Shown here one piece after another: positions 34,294 through 42,599 of a stretch of DNA of 64,000 bases (within the stretch, counting starts at the first letter, position 1; each line of letters begins with the position of its first letter). A program made the translations under genes and the position numbers. Source of the stretch: JANYGM01 sp043764015 (GTDB lineage: Bacteria > Bacteroidota > Bacteroidia > Cytophagales > Thermonemataceae); assembly GCA_043764015.1 (NCBI GenBank), contig JAYUKY010000131.1:19590-83589 (forward strand), given 5' to 3'. Below the pieces are notes generated by a model. That model saw only the letters and a program-made list of their open reading frames with translations. It was not told where the DNA came from and did not search any database.

Positions 34294-34710
34294 ATGAGTC
34301 TTGAAATAAAAGGAAAAATAGTAAAAATTTTAGGTGTACAAGTAGGAAATAACGCTAAAGGAGAATGGAAAAAGCAAGATTTTGTTTTGGAAACTTCTGA
34401 TGCATATCCTAAAAAGATATGTATTTGTGTTTGGAATGACAAAATTTCTGCGCTTGAAAGCCATTCAGAAGGTGATGAAGTAAGCGTAATGTTTACTATT
34501 GCCTCTCGTGAGTACAACGAAAAATGGTACACAGACGTTACAGCGCAAAGTATTGAATCTTTGGGTGGGAAATCTGCATCTAGCGGTGCGACTAATCCGT
34601 ACAAAGCAACAGAAACGAAGCCAAAAGCCGTTAAAACTGCAAGTATTGACGAAATAAATGACCAATTAGCCACTATTTCTGGCGGAAATGAAGATGATTT
34701 GCCATTTTAA
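34294..34710 (+). CDS. DUF3127 OB-fold protein
   Basis: From ATG 34294 (MSLEIKGKIVKILGVQVGNN) the product has 138 residues. The N-terminal 90 residues form the DUF3127 domain, a short OB-like beta barrel seen mainly in Bacteroidota (KKQDFVLETSDAYPKKICIC, then VWNDKISALESHSEGDEVSV). The C-terminal tail is hydrophilic and ends DDLPF, which resembles the acidic, hydrophobic tip of single-stranded-DNA-binding proteins (DDDIPF). A role in ssDNA metabolism is therefore an inference. A frame from TTG 34195 would translate the upstream repeat (YRTSHIAPHISHITYHTSHI) and is rejected. Confidence 0.85.
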   Translation: MSLEIKGKIVKILGVQVGNNAKGEWKKQDFVLETSDAYPKKICICVWNDKISALESHSEGDEVSVMFTIASREYNEKWYTDVTAQSIESLGGKSASSGATNPYKATETKPKAVKTASIDEINDQLATISGGNEDDLPF

Positions 34711-34748
34711 ATAAAAACATTCTACAAAAATATTTCTACAAAAATAGT

Positions 34749-35711
34749 ATGAAAATTTCACAAAAATTGCTTCTCGTTGCTGGTTTTGGGCTTATTATGA
34801 CTGCTTGCGACACAAAAGATAAGCCAAAAGCAAATAATATAGATTCTACGGCATTCAATAAAAATGCTAAAAAAGATACCACAGGGCTAAATGAAGGCAT
34901 TAAAAGCGTTGCTGATGCTTTTCCTTCCCCTGTTGATTTTGTGTCGCATATCAACCAAGCTAAGATTGCGTATGATGAAAAATGGTTGAATTCTCCAGCA
35001 AATGTTTCTAATTATCTGACTGTTTCACAAAAAACAGCCCTAAATTTGGGTGCTTATATGGCTGATTTGGGTTATGTGGCATTGTATTCTAAAAATCAGG
35101 CATCATTGGATTATCTTAAAGTTGTCAAAAAACTTTCTGACCAACTCAATATTTTGAGTGATGATATGAAAACGCTTGTAACACGTTTTGAACAAAATAT
35201 CAATGTAAGAGATTCTCTTTTGAGCATCACACGTGAGGGTTATGGCACAGTTGATGAGTATTTGAGAGGAAAAAGCAATAGAAAAGATTTAGCCTCTTTG
35301 ATTTTAGCTGGAAGTTGGATAGAAGGGCTTTATGCTACAAATACGGCACTTTTGTCTTCCCCTGATATAGAAAAAAATGAGCCTATGAAAACTATTCTTT
35401 GGAGAATTGGCGCACAAAAACGCTCTCTTACCAATCTTGTCGGGATTTTGGAGAAACAAGAAGACAATGAAACAACTAAAAATCTTCTTGTAAAACTCAA
35501 AGAATTACAGAAAATCTATGAAAAAGTAAACGTAACAGATGCAAAACCAGAAGAAACAACTATTTTAGATTTAGCTGAAATCCAAAGTATTGAAGAAATT
35601 ACTAATAAAGTGATTTTGAGCCAAATCAGTAAAGTTGATATTACTTTTGACACATTCAAAGAAATAGCTAAAAAAACGGCTGAAATACGTACTTTTATGG
35701 TTGAAAAGTAA
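34749..35711 (+). CDS. Hypothetical lipoprotein
   Basis: The 320-residue precursor begins with a lipoprotein signal: hydrophobic KLLLVAGFGLIMTAC with the modified Cys at about residue 20. A charged linker (DTKDKPKANN) and a largely helical body follow. Repeated phrases such as LSDQLNILSDDMKTLVTRFE and LASLILAGSWIEGLYATNTAL suggest a bundle. I know the sequence type as a conserved Bacteroidota lipoprotein with no assigned role. It follows DUF3127 by 38 bases on the same strand, so the two may share a transcript. Confidence 0.75.
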   Translation: MKISQKLLLVAGFGLIMTACDTKDKPKANNIDSTAFNKNAKKDTTGLNEGIKSVADAFPSPVDFVSHINQAKIAYDEKWLNSPANVSNYLTVSQKTALNLGAYMADLGYVALYSKNQASLDYLKVVKKLSDQLNILSDDMKTLVTRFEQNINVRDSLLSITREGYGTVDEYLRGKSNRKDLASLILAGSWIEGLYATNTALLSSPDIEKNEPMKTILWRIGAQKRSLTNLVGILEKQEDNETTKNLLVKLKELQKIYEKVNVTDAKPEETTILDLAEIQSIEEITNKVILSQISKVDITFDTFKEIAKKTAEIRTFMVEK

Positions 35712-35741
35712 GATAAACTAATCAACTACCAAATTTGAATT

Positions 35742-36218
35742 ATGAATTTTATTATAGAAAATGAAAAAATAGAAATTCAACATATTCCTGGAAATGGTGC
35801 TTGGACTTATCATCTGATAATACCAAATACCAAAAATATAAAAGGAAAATGGGGTGACTTGAAAGTATCTGGAAAAATTGACAACTACGAAATAAAGAAT
35901 AAAAACTTAGCCCCTTTAAAGCATTCAGACAAAAAAATGTCATTGAATTCCGAAATTAGAAATTTTATTGGAAAAAGTGGCGGAGAAACGGTAAACGTAA
36001 CGCTTTATCTTGAAAATGAAAATTCAGAAAATAAGAATAATGAAATGATTTTTGAATGTTTTAAAGATGCAGAAGTTTTGGATATATTCAAAAAAATGAA
36101 AATTGACGAACAGAATGAAATAATACAAAGTATAAATTCATCAGCAACTGAAAACCAGAAAGCGGAAAAAATTATAAAATTTATTGCAAAACTTGAACAA
36201 ATAAATTTTACAAGTTAG
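35742..36218 (+). CDS. DUF1905 / YdeI-OmpD-associated family protein
   Basis: The 158-residue protein opens with a DUF1905-like barrel (AWTYHLIIPNTKNIKGKWGD and FIGKSGGETVNVTLYLENE). Its second half matches the helical YdeI/OmpD-associated domain (ILDIFKKMKIDEQNEIIQSI-like, then TENQKAEKIIKFIAKLE). The combination is common in Bacteroidota. YdeI-type proteins have been linked to resistance to peptides or polymyxin in enterobacteria, but that function is not established for this subgroup. Cytosolic, with no signal peptide. It lies 30 bases after the lipoprotein gene. Confidence 0.8.
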   Translation: MNFIIENEKIEIQHIPGNGAWTYHLIIPNTKNIKGKWGDLKVSGKIDNYEIKNKNLAPLKHSDKKMSLNSEIRNFIGKSGGETVNVTLYLENENSENKNNEMIFECFKDAEVLDIFKKMKIDEQNEIIQSINSSATENQKAEKIIKFIAKLEQINFTS

Positions 36219-36264
36219 AGTTTAAGCCTTGTTTAATGAAATAATTAATTACAACAATTATTTT

Positions 36265-36591
36265 ATGTCAAAAAACGTAAAAAACAACAATGGTGTAGTC
36301 TATTCTACTAATCCTGATTTTATTTTTGAGGAAGAAACAAAAGAAGAAACACTTTTGCCAGAAAAACAAAATCTAAAAGTTTTATTAGATAAAAAAGCTC
36401 GTGCAGGAAAGAAAGTTACACTTGTAGAAGGTTTTGTAGGTGATAATGAAGCTCTTACAGGACTTGCAAAATTACTTAAAAATAAATGTGGCGTTGGTGG
36501 AAGTGCCAAAGATGGACAAATTATTATTCAAGGAGATTTTAGAGAAAAAATACTAGAAATCTTACATAAAGAAAAATACAAAGCAAAATAA
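36265..36591 (+). CDS. eIF1/SUI1-like translation factor
   Basis: From ATG 36265 (MSKNVKNNNGVVYSTNPDF) the protein has 108 residues. The C-terminal half carries the SUI1 signature: RAGKKVTLVEGFVGDNEALT, then GLAKLLKNKCGVGGSAKDGQ, IIIQGDFREKILEIL. It resembles E. coli YciH, which in vitro can discriminate initiation codons as eukaryotic eIF1 does. The physiological role in bacteria is uncertain. An upstream start at 36229 is possible but adds an unconserved segment. It lies 14 bases before rmlB. Confidence 0.9.
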   Translation: MSKNVKNNNGVVYSTNPDFIFEEETKEETLLPEKQNLKVLLDKKARAGKKVTLVEGFVGDNEALTGLAKLLKNKCGVGGSAKDGQIIIQGDFREKILEILHKEKYKAK

Positions 36592-36605
36592 TTAAGTTTT
36601 TCAAA

Positions 36606-37667
36606 ATGACCAAAAAAACAATTCTCATCACAGGTGGCGCAGGCTTTATAGGCTCACATGTTGTTAGACTTTTCGTTACTAAATACTCTGATTATAAGAT
36701 AGTTAATCTTGATAAACTCACCTATGCAGGCAATTTGCAGAACATTACTGACATAGAAAATGCACCTAATTATGTGTTTGAAAAAGGAGATATTGTTGAT
36801 GCAAATTTTGTGAATGAATTATTTGAAAAGTACCATTTTGATAGTGTTATTCATTTAGCAGCAGAATCTCACGTTGATAGGTCTATCACAAACCCTATGG
36901 AGTTTGTGATGACCAATGTTGTTGGAACTGTAAATCTCCTAAATACCGCTAAAAACGCTTGGAAAGCAAATTTTTCTGATAAATTATTTTATCACGTTTC
37001 TACAGATGAAGTCTATGGCTCACTTCATAACCCAGAAGAGTTTTTTTTGGAAACTACAGCATACGACCCACAGTCGCCATATTCTGCAGCAAAAGCATCA
37101 TCAGACCATTTTGTGCGTGCTTATCACAACACCTACAAAATGCCTGTCGTTATCTCTAATTGTTCCAATAATTATGGAGAAAATCAGTTCCCAGAAAAAC
37201 TTATTCCTCTGTTTATTAACAATATACAAACTAATAAAGCTCTACCAGTTTATGGAAAAGGAGAAAATGTTAGAGATTGGCTTTATGTGCAAGACCACGC
37301 AAGGGCTATAGATGACGTTTTTCATAAAGGGGAAAGTGGAGAAACCTATAATATTGGTGGTTTCAATGAATGGAAAAATCTTGATTTAGTCCTACTTTTG
37401 TGCAAAATAATGGATAAAAAACTTGGAAGACCAGAAGGCACATCAGAGAAACTTATTAGCTACGTTACAGACCGTGCTGGTCACGACTTGCGCTACGCCA
37501 TTGATGCAAAAAAAATAATGAATGAGTTGGGTTGGCAACCTAGCTTGCAGTTTGAAGAAGGATTAGAAAAAACAATAGACTGGTATCTTTCTAATGAAAA
37601 ATGGCTAAATAATGTAACCAGTGGCGAATACCAAAAATATTATGAAATACAATACCTAGATAATTAA
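36606..37667 (+). CDS. rmlB: dTDP-glucose 4,6-dehydratase
   Basis: RmlB converts dTDP-glucose to dTDP-4-keto-6-deoxyglucose, a precursor of rhamnose and other deoxysugars in surface polysaccharides. The 353-residue protein has the Rossmann motif GGAGFIGSH (residues 10-18), AAESHVDRSI, the catalytic STDEVYG and YSAAKASSDHFV with Tyr and Lys. The substrate segment SNNYGENQFPEKLIP and PVYGKGENVRDWLYVQDHA are also present. rmlA, rmlC and rmlD are not adjacent. A flippase gene 3 kb downstream (40749) could use the same polysaccharide pathway, but that is inference. Confidence 0.95.
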   Translation: MTKKTILITGGAGFIGSHVVRLFVTKYSDYKIVNLDKLTYAGNLQNITDIENAPNYVFEKGDIVDANFVNELFEKYHFDSVIHLAAESHVDRSITNPMEFVMTNVVGTVNLLNTAKNAWKANFSDKLFYHVSTDEVYGSLHNPEEFFLETTAYDPQSPYSAAKASSDHFVRAYHNTYKMPVVISNCSNNYGENQFPEKLIPLFINNIQTNKALPVYGKGENVRDWLYVQDHARAIDDVFHKGESGETYNIGGFNEWKNLDLVLLLCKIMDKKLGRPEGTSEKLISYVTDRAGHDLRYAIDAKKIMNELGWQPSLQFEEGLEKTIDWYLSNEKWLNNVTSGEYQKYYEIQYLDN

Positions 37668-37676
37668 ATAATTATG

Positions 37677-37703
37677 AATTTTCCACCCTAAGGTTGGAAA
37701 ATT
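37677..37703 (+). terminator. Weak hairpin after rmlB
   Basis: AATTTTCCACC and GGTTGGAAAATT pair with one bulge. The sequence after it is A/T-rich but lacks a pure T-run, so terminator function is uncertain. Confidence 0.4.
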
Positions 37704-37738
37704 ATATTATTATCTTTCCCAACCTATAAACCCCCAAA

Positions 37739-38542
37739 ATGAAATTTTTTCTATACCTGTTTATTCTTATAAATATTTCTCTGAATTTTTCTTGCAAAAA
37801 GAACAAAATCAACAAAACAATCACCATCACTCCTATCCTAAAAGACAATCTAAAAGATAGTTTGGCAAATGTTACTCAACCCAAAACAACACTAGAAGAA
37901 CTGTCTTTTACTTATTTTGATGCAAAAGCAAAACTAGATTTTGAAGATGGAGAAAATGATTTTAAGGCTCGTGCAGATATACGTATGCGCAAAGATAGCA
38001 TTATTTGGATTAGGATTTCTGTTTTGTCGTTTGAGGGAATACGCTTGAAAGCTACCAAAGATTCAGTGCATATTATTGATTATCAGAAAAAAGAATACCT
38101 CCAATTTGACTATAAAGGGTTGTCAGAAATACTATTATTTGACATCAATTATGCACTTTTGCAAAGCGTGATTTTAGGGGAAATGCCTATGCCCAAACTT
38201 AGAATTAGTAGTATTGTACTCGTTGATGGTCAAGATGTTATTAGGCAAATTTCTTCTAAAATAAATGTAGATAATTATGTCAATAAAACGCATAACCGTA
38301 TTGAGAAAGTTGTTGCAAAAGAAAATAATACTTCCAATGCCTTAGAACTTTCTTATACGAAATTTGAAACAGAAAATTCTCTTAATAAACCCTTTGCCAA
38401 TACTATTTTAGCCCTTTTAAGCTACAAAGGCGCAAACAAAGAACACAATACAAAAATAGATATTGACTACAAAAAGTATAAATTTGTGGATACAACACTA
38501 GAATTTCCGTTTAAAGTGCCTGATAGCTATAAAAGAAAGTAA
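37739..38542 (+). CDS. DUF4292 lipoprotein (LolA/LolB-like)
   Basis: The 267-residue protein has a lipoprotein signal (LFILINISLNFSC, Cys about residue 19). The body matches DUF4292, a Bacteroidota family with a LolA/LolB-like half-barrel. Recognisable segments are TYFDAKAKLDFEDGENDFKA, RADIRMRKDSIIWIRISVL, FEGIRLKATKDSVHIIDYQK and the amphipathic region FDINYALLQSVILGEMPMP. Such proteins are suspected to handle lipids or lipoproteins in the periplasm. It lies upstream of nusA but is separated by a hairpin and a promoter-like box. Confidence 0.88.
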   Translation: MKFFLYLFILINISLNFSCKKNKINKTITITPILKDNLKDSLANVTQPKTTLEELSFTYFDAKAKLDFEDGENDFKARADIRMRKDSIIWIRISVLSFEGIRLKATKDSVHIIDYQKKEYLQFDYKGLSEILLFDINYALLQSVILGEMPMPKLRISSIVLVDGQDVIRQISSKINVDNYVNKTHNRIEKVVAKENNTSNALELSYTKFETENSLNKPFANTILALLSYKGANKEHNTKIDIDYKKYKFVDTTLEFPFKVPDSYKRK

Positions 38543-38600
38543 TACGAAATACGAAGTTTGAGGTACGAGGTACGAAAAATACAGTTTTCCATAAAAATCT
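38541..38600. repeat. Half heptamer repeat, GTACGAA type (copy 2)
   Basis: TACGAAATACGAAGTTTGAGGTACGAGGTACGAA is followed by AAATACAGTTTTCCATAAAAA. The heptamer run abuts the AAATACAG core, which also appears (reverse complement) in the GTGTGAA-type copy at 2684-2758. Confidence 0.65.
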
Positions 38601-38643
38601 AAAATATACAAAGCAATTTTAGTAAACTTAATCTAAATTTTTG

Positions 38644-38651
38644 TATATTTG
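38644..38651 (+). promoter_or_regulatory. -7 box TATATTTG in the nusA leader
   Basis: TATATTTGC fits TAnnTTTG. It is 158 bases before the nusA ATG, which would give a long leader containing the hairpin at 38666-38692. Confidence 0.55.
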
Positions 38652-38665
38652 CACCAGCATTACAA

Positions 38666-38692
38666 GGGGTTTGATTTATCAAATCCTTTTTT
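38666..38692 (+). terminator. Hairpin plus T-run in the nusA leader (attenuator candidate)
   Basis: GGGTTTGA-TTTA-TCAAATCC followed by six T looks like an intrinsic terminator. It lies about 15 bases after the predicted nusA transcription start, so it could attenuate nusA. Alternatively it just ends the DUF4292 transcript. Confidence 0.6.
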
Positions 38693-38808
38693 GTATCAAA
38701 AAAATGCTAAAAAAGCACTAAAAAAATATTAAATTTATTGATTATCAATGTTTTATGATAATTATATTTATTCATAAAACACAATAAAAAATCATAATTA
38801 CCTAGAAT

Positions 38809-40050
38809 ATGTTAGATAGCAAGCAACTCACAGAGTCTTTTATGGAATTTGCCAAAGATAAAGGCATTGACCGCCCAACAATGATTAGCGTTTTGGAAGA
38901 AGTGTTTAAGACAATGATACGCAAAAAATATGGTCACGACGACAATTTTAACGTCATTATCAACGCTGATGGTGATTTGGAGATTTTTCAAAATAGAGAA
39001 ATTGTGGCAGATGACGACGAGGAAATAAACGACCTTACCAAATTTATTTCGCTTACAGATGCGCAAAAATTGCAGGCTGATTTTGAAATTGGAGAGGAAG
39101 TTTCTGAAGTAATTGATCCAGATAGTTTTGGCAGACGTATTGTACAGACAGGTAGACAAACCCTAATGCAAAAAATCAAAGATTTGGAGAAAGAAGGGCT
39201 TTTTTATAAATACAAAGATGTTGTAGGCGACATTGTAGTAGGTGAAATTTATCAGATTGTTGGACGTGATATTATTGTGATGGACGCAGAAGGAAATGAA
39301 CTACTTTTGCCAAAATCCCAACAAATCAGCAAAGACCGTTTCCGCAAAGGCGACAACATAAAAGCCGTTATTGAGAAAGTAGAGCTACATAATGGTACAC
39401 CTCGTATTATTTTATCTCGTACTTCTCCAAAATTTTTGGAAAAACTTTTTGAACAAGAAGTACCAGAAGTTTTTGAGAAAAATATCATTATTAGAAAAGT
39501 AGTGCGTGAACCAGGTGAGCGTGCAAAAGTTGCCGTAGAATCTTTTGATGAGCGTATTGACCCAGTCGGGGCGTGTGTGGGTATGAAAGGCTCACGTATT
39601 CACGCCATTGTGAGGGAGTTAGGAAACGAAAATATTGATGTTATCAATTTTACAGATAATACAGACCTTTACATACAACGTGCGCTTGCACCTGCAAAAA
39701 TTATTTCTATTAAAATTGAAAACGGACGTGCTGCCGTTACTTTGAAAGCTGACCAAGTGTCGCTTGCCATTGGTAGAAATGGGCAAAACATCAAATTGGC
39801 AAGCCGTTTGGTGGATTTAGAGATAGATGTTTTTAGAGAAAATGAGGAAATGGAAGATGATGAAGACATTGATTTGATGGAATTTGAGGACGAAATAGAC
39901 ACTTGGATGCTCCAAGAACTACGCAGAATTGGACTTGATACTGCAAAATCAGTACTCATTATCCCAAAAGAAGAGCTTTTGAAACGTACTGATTTGGAAG
40001 AAGAAAATATTGATTTTATATTTGAAGTTATCCAGAAAGAATTTGAATAA
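38809..40050 (+). CDS. nusA: Transcription termination/antitermination factor NusA
   Basis: NusA binds RNA polymerase and modulates pausing, termination and antitermination. The 413-residue protein shows the N-terminal RNAP-binding domain (FMEFAKDKGIDRPTMISVLEE), an S1 domain (GDIVVGEIYQIVGRDIIVMD) and KH domains with IDPVGACVGMKGSRIHAIV and SLAIGRNGQNIKLASRLVDL. An acidic tail has one helical AR-like repeat (LQELRRIGLDTAKSVLIIPK). The usual partners rimP (upstream) and infB (downstream) are not here. A strong terminator follows directly. Confidence 0.96.
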   Translation: MLDSKQLTESFMEFAKDKGIDRPTMISVLEEVFKTMIRKKYGHDDNFNVIINADGDLEIFQNREIVADDDEEINDLTKFISLTDAQKLQADFEIGEEVSEVIDPDSFGRRIVQTGRQTLMQKIKDLEKEGLFYKYKDVVGDIVVGEIYQIVGRDIIVMDAEGNELLLPKSQQISKDRFRKGDNIKAVIEKVELHNGTPRIILSRTSPKFLEKLFEQEVPEVFEKNIIIRKVVREPGERAKVAVESFDERIDPVGACVGMKGSRIHAIVRELGNENIDVINFTDNTDLYIQRALAPAKIISIKIENGRAAVTLKADQVSLAIGRNGQNIKLASRLVDLEIDVFRENEEMEDDEDIDLMEFEDEIDTWMLQELRRIGLDTAKSVLIIPKEELLKRTDLEEENIDFIFEVIQKEFE

Positions 40051-40098
40051 ATTTTATAAAAATTTGAATTTGGAAACGAACTAAATATTGGAAAAATG

Positions 40099-40140
40099 AA
40101 AATCACCTTTCTAAATTTTATATTTGAAAGGTGATTTTTG
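40099..40140 (+). terminator. Intrinsic terminator after nusA
   Basis: AAAATCACCTTTC (40099-40111) and GAAAGGTGATTTT (40126-40138) form a perfect 13-bp stem followed by T residues. Confidence 0.9.
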
Positions 40141-40172
40141 TTATCAAATGTGAATTAATAAACATTAGCAAA

Positions 40173-40640
40173 ATGGCAAAACAACACGAAAAAATACAGA
40201 AAAACATCAATGTACGCAACAAACAAGCTTCTTTTGAATACCAATTTTTAGATACTTATGTGGCAGGTTTGGCACTTATGGGGACAGAAATCAAGTCTAT
40301 TCGTCTTGGAAAAGTGCAGCTACAAGGTGCTTTTTGTACTTTTAAAGACAATGAACTTTTTGTGCAAAGTATGAATATTAGCAAGTATGATGAAGGTACA
40401 CACTACAACCATACGCCTCTGCGTGAGAGAAAACTACTTTTAAAGAAAAAAGAACTCAATAAACTTCATAAAAAATTAGAAGAAAAAGGGCTTACTATTG
40501 TTCCTATTAGGCTTTTTATCAATGATAGAGGATTTGCAAAACTAGAAATAGCACTCGCAAAAGGTAAAAAAACACACGACAAACGAGATAGCATCAAAGA
40601 AAAAGATGTAAAACGTGAAATGGATAGAAACTTTAAATAA
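40173..40640 (+). CDS. smpB: SsrA-binding protein SmpB
   Basis: SmpB escorts tmRNA to stalled ribosomes. From ATG 40173 (MAKQHEKIQKNINVRNKQAS) the protein has 155 residues, the standard length. Signature segments are NKQASFEYQFLDTYVAGLAL, MGTEIKSIRLGKVQLQGAF, SKYDEGTHYNHTPLRERKLL and the C-terminal basic tail GKKTHDKRDSIKEKDVKREM that enters the ribosomal A site. A longer start at 40131 would run through the terminator region and is rejected. No tmRNA gene was recognised in the window. Confidence 0.95.
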   Translation: MAKQHEKIQKNINVRNKQASFEYQFLDTYVAGLALMGTEIKSIRLGKVQLQGAFCTFKDNELFVQSMNISKYDEGTHYNHTPLRERKLLLKKKELNKLHKKLEEKGLTIVPIRLFINDRGFAKLEIALAKGKKTHDKRDSIKEKDVKREMDRNFK

Positions 40641-40748
40641 GGTACGAAGTTTGAAGTACGAAGTACGAAAAATACAGAAATGTACTTTAAACTTCGTACT
40701 TTAAACTTTATATTTCGTACCTCGTACCTCAAACTTCGTACCTAAAAA
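40641..40748. repeat. Heptamer-periodic hairpin, GTACGAA type (complete copy)
   Basis: Left arm GTACGAA-GTTTGAA-GTACGAA-GTACGAA leads into AAATACAG and AAATGTACTTTAAA. The right arm TTCGTACTTTAAACTT, then ATTTCGTACCTCGTACCTCA and AACTTCGTACC, is its reverse complement. The strict 7-base period is clearest here. It fills the smpB-flippase gap. Confidence 0.85.
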
Positions 40749-42257
40749 ATGGGAATTATCATTAGGCAGAGCCTAAAAGCCAGTGTATCTGTTTACTTGG
40801 GTGTTTTTATAGGAATGGTGAATGTCCTTTTGGTTTCTACTTATTACCTTTCAAAAGAACAATTAGCACTTACAAGAATAATTTTGGAAAATTCTTTTGT
40901 ATTTGCAGGCTTTTCTATGTTGGGTGTGGGTGCTATTATTGACCGTTATTTTATACGTTTCAAAGATGACGAGAAAAAACACAACGGTTTTCTTAGTTTT
41001 GTGCTTATTTATCCGTTTTTTGGATTGTTTATTTTTGGGATTTTGTATATGGTTTTCAAATCTCAAATTGTTGCTTATTTTGCAGAAAATGCCCCTCTAC
41101 TCAATCATTATCACCTTCTAACGCTTCCTTTGACCTTTATTTGGGTCTATTTAATTATTCTTGAAACTTATTGCAAAAACCATTCACGCATAGCTATTCC
41201 TATGTTTTTGCGTGAGGTACTACTCAAAATCCTCAATATTGCACTTATTTTGATGTTTGCTTTTGGTTGGATAACTTTTGATGGGCTGATGTATGGTTTG
41301 ATTTTGATACACGTTTTGGTGCTTATAGCAAGTGTTTTGTATGTCAAAAGGCTCAAAAAACTTTATCTTACAATTAATTGGAGTATTTTCAAAGGTGAAT
41401 TTTTTAGGCAAATGCTGGTTTATGGAGTGATAATAACGTCAGGGGTTTTGGGTTATGGCGTACTGAAATTCATTGATAGAGTGATGCTTGCCAATGAAAA
41501 AGGACTTGCAGATGCAGGAATATTCATTTTAGCAGTGATGATTGCGGGCATTATTGAAATTCCTAAAAAAACCATTACTCAAATTTCTGCGCCTATTATG
41601 GCAAAATATATTCATCAACAAGAATATGACAAAGCCCAAGAACTTACTCAAAATGGTGCTATCAACCAATTTTGGGCAGGAAGTTTGGTTTGGTTAGGGC
41701 TTTTTGCCTGCATTGACGAGATTTTTATGTTCTTACCAAAAGGAAATGAATATGCAGAAGGAAAATATGTTATTTTATTTATTGGGCTAACTCACGTATT
41801 GGATATGTCTGTGGGCTTTATGTCAGAGATAATTTCCTATTCAAAATATTATTTTATTACTACTATTTTGCTATTTGTTTGCGCTGGAATGGTCATTTTG
41901 GGCAATAATTATGTCATTCCGCTTTATGGTGTGAATGGTGCGGCTGCCGTTACAGGAATAGTAGTTATTTTCTTTGCACTTGCACGTGTAGTAACAGTTT
42001 GGCTGCTTTTCAGGATTTCTTCATTTACAAGAAATCATTTTAAAATGCTAATTATCAATGCTTTAATTATTGGTTTGATTATGATTTGTCCACAAACAAG
42101 CAACAATTTATGGGTAGCTTTTAGCGTTATTGTGGCTAAAAGTTTGAGCATTACAATTATTTTCTTCTTTTTATTGATAAAATTAAATATTTCAGGAGAT
42201 TTTAATCAATTATTCAAAACCAGTATTCAATTTGTCAAAGATAAACTTAGAAGATAA
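40749..42257 (+). CDS. Polysaccharide flippase-like membrane protein (PST/MATE)
   Basis: The 502-residue protein is almost entirely hydrophobic, with about 12-14 predicted membrane helices. It has the lipopolysaccharide/polysaccharide flippase layout: an N-terminal KASVSVYLGVFIGMVNVLLV helix, a charged loop FIRFKDDEKKH, a central LKFIDRVMLANEKGLADAGI segment typical of Wzx-type proteins, and a C-terminal pair of helices with a basic end (KDKLRR). Such proteins move lipid-linked sugars across the inner membrane. The start at 40749 (MGIIIRQSLKA) directly follows the heptamer hairpin. The stop codon overlaps the end of a MITE-like element. The cargo is unknown. Confidence 0.87.
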   Translation: MGIIIRQSLKASVSVYLGVFIGMVNVLLVSTYYLSKEQLALTRIILENSFVFAGFSMLGVGAIIDRYFIRFKDDEKKHNGFLSFVLIYPFFGLFIFGILYMVFKSQIVAYFAENAPLLNHYHLLTLPLTFIWVYLIILETYCKNHSRIAIPMFLREVLLKILNIALILMFAFGWITFDGLMYGLILIHVLVLIASVLYVKRLKKLYLTINWSIFKGEFFRQMLVYGVIITSGVLGYGVLKFIDRVMLANEKGLADAGIFILAVMIAGIIEIPKKTITQISAPIMAKYIHQQEYDKAQELTQNGAINQFWAGSLVWLGLFACIDEIFMFLPKGNEYAEGKYVILFIGLTHVLDMSVGFMSEIISYSKYYFITTILLFVCAGMVILGNNYVIPLYGVNGAAAVTGIVVIFFALARVVTVWLLFRISSFTRNHFKMLIINALIIGLIMICPQTSNNLWVAFSVIVAKSLSITIIFFFLLIKLNISGDFNQLFKTSIQFVKDKLRR

Positions 42258-42475
42258 TTAGATAACGACATTGATAATTTGTATATCAGTCCAGCGGACT
42301 GATATATTTATAGAAAACAGTCAAAAAATGCATTTCGCTCCAGCGGAGCGCAATATTTATAAAACTAGCACTTGCTAGTACCGCTCCGCTGGAGCGAAAT
42401 ACAAATACAATGATATTTCTATAAATATATAGTTTTGCTGGAACTAATACAAAATATCAGTGTCTTTGTCTAAAT
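42256..42475. mobile_element. MITE-like element A with 29-bp terminal inverted repeats
   Basis: The left end 42256-42284 (TTAGATAACGACATTGATAA type) and the reverse complement of the right end 42447-42475 agree at 24 of 29 positions. The left 27 bases recur exactly, inverted, at 59065-59091 in element B. The interior holds palindromes: TATATCAGTCC-AGC-GGACTGATATA (42282-42306), CGCTCC-AGC-GGAGCG (42336-42350), CTAGCACTTGCTAG, and CGCTCC-GCT-GGAGCG (42382-42396). No coding sequence is present. The size of 220 bases fits a non-autonomous element. Confidence 0.7.
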
Positions 42476-42553
42476 ATTGTAGAAATTGTGAGGTTTAGAA
42501 AATCTGAAAGCGTAAAAGAAATTTGAAAAATTCACTATTCAAAATAGTTTTCT

Positions 42554-42561
42554 TATCTTTG
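42554..42561 (+). promoter_or_regulatory. -7 box TATCTTTG upstream of ricT
   Basis: TATCTTTG fits the TAnnTTTG consensus and is about 115 bases before the ricT ATG. No ideal -33 element is seen. Confidence 0.5.
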
Positions 42562-42580
42562 CTGAATAATTGTGTATTTT

Positions 42581-42599
42581 ATTCGTGTATTCGTGGCAA
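42581..42599. repeat. 19-base dispersed repeat ATTCGTGTATTCGTGGCAA
   Basis: An exact copy of the right arm of the hairpin at 58887-58934, found here without its left arm. Confidence 0.75.
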
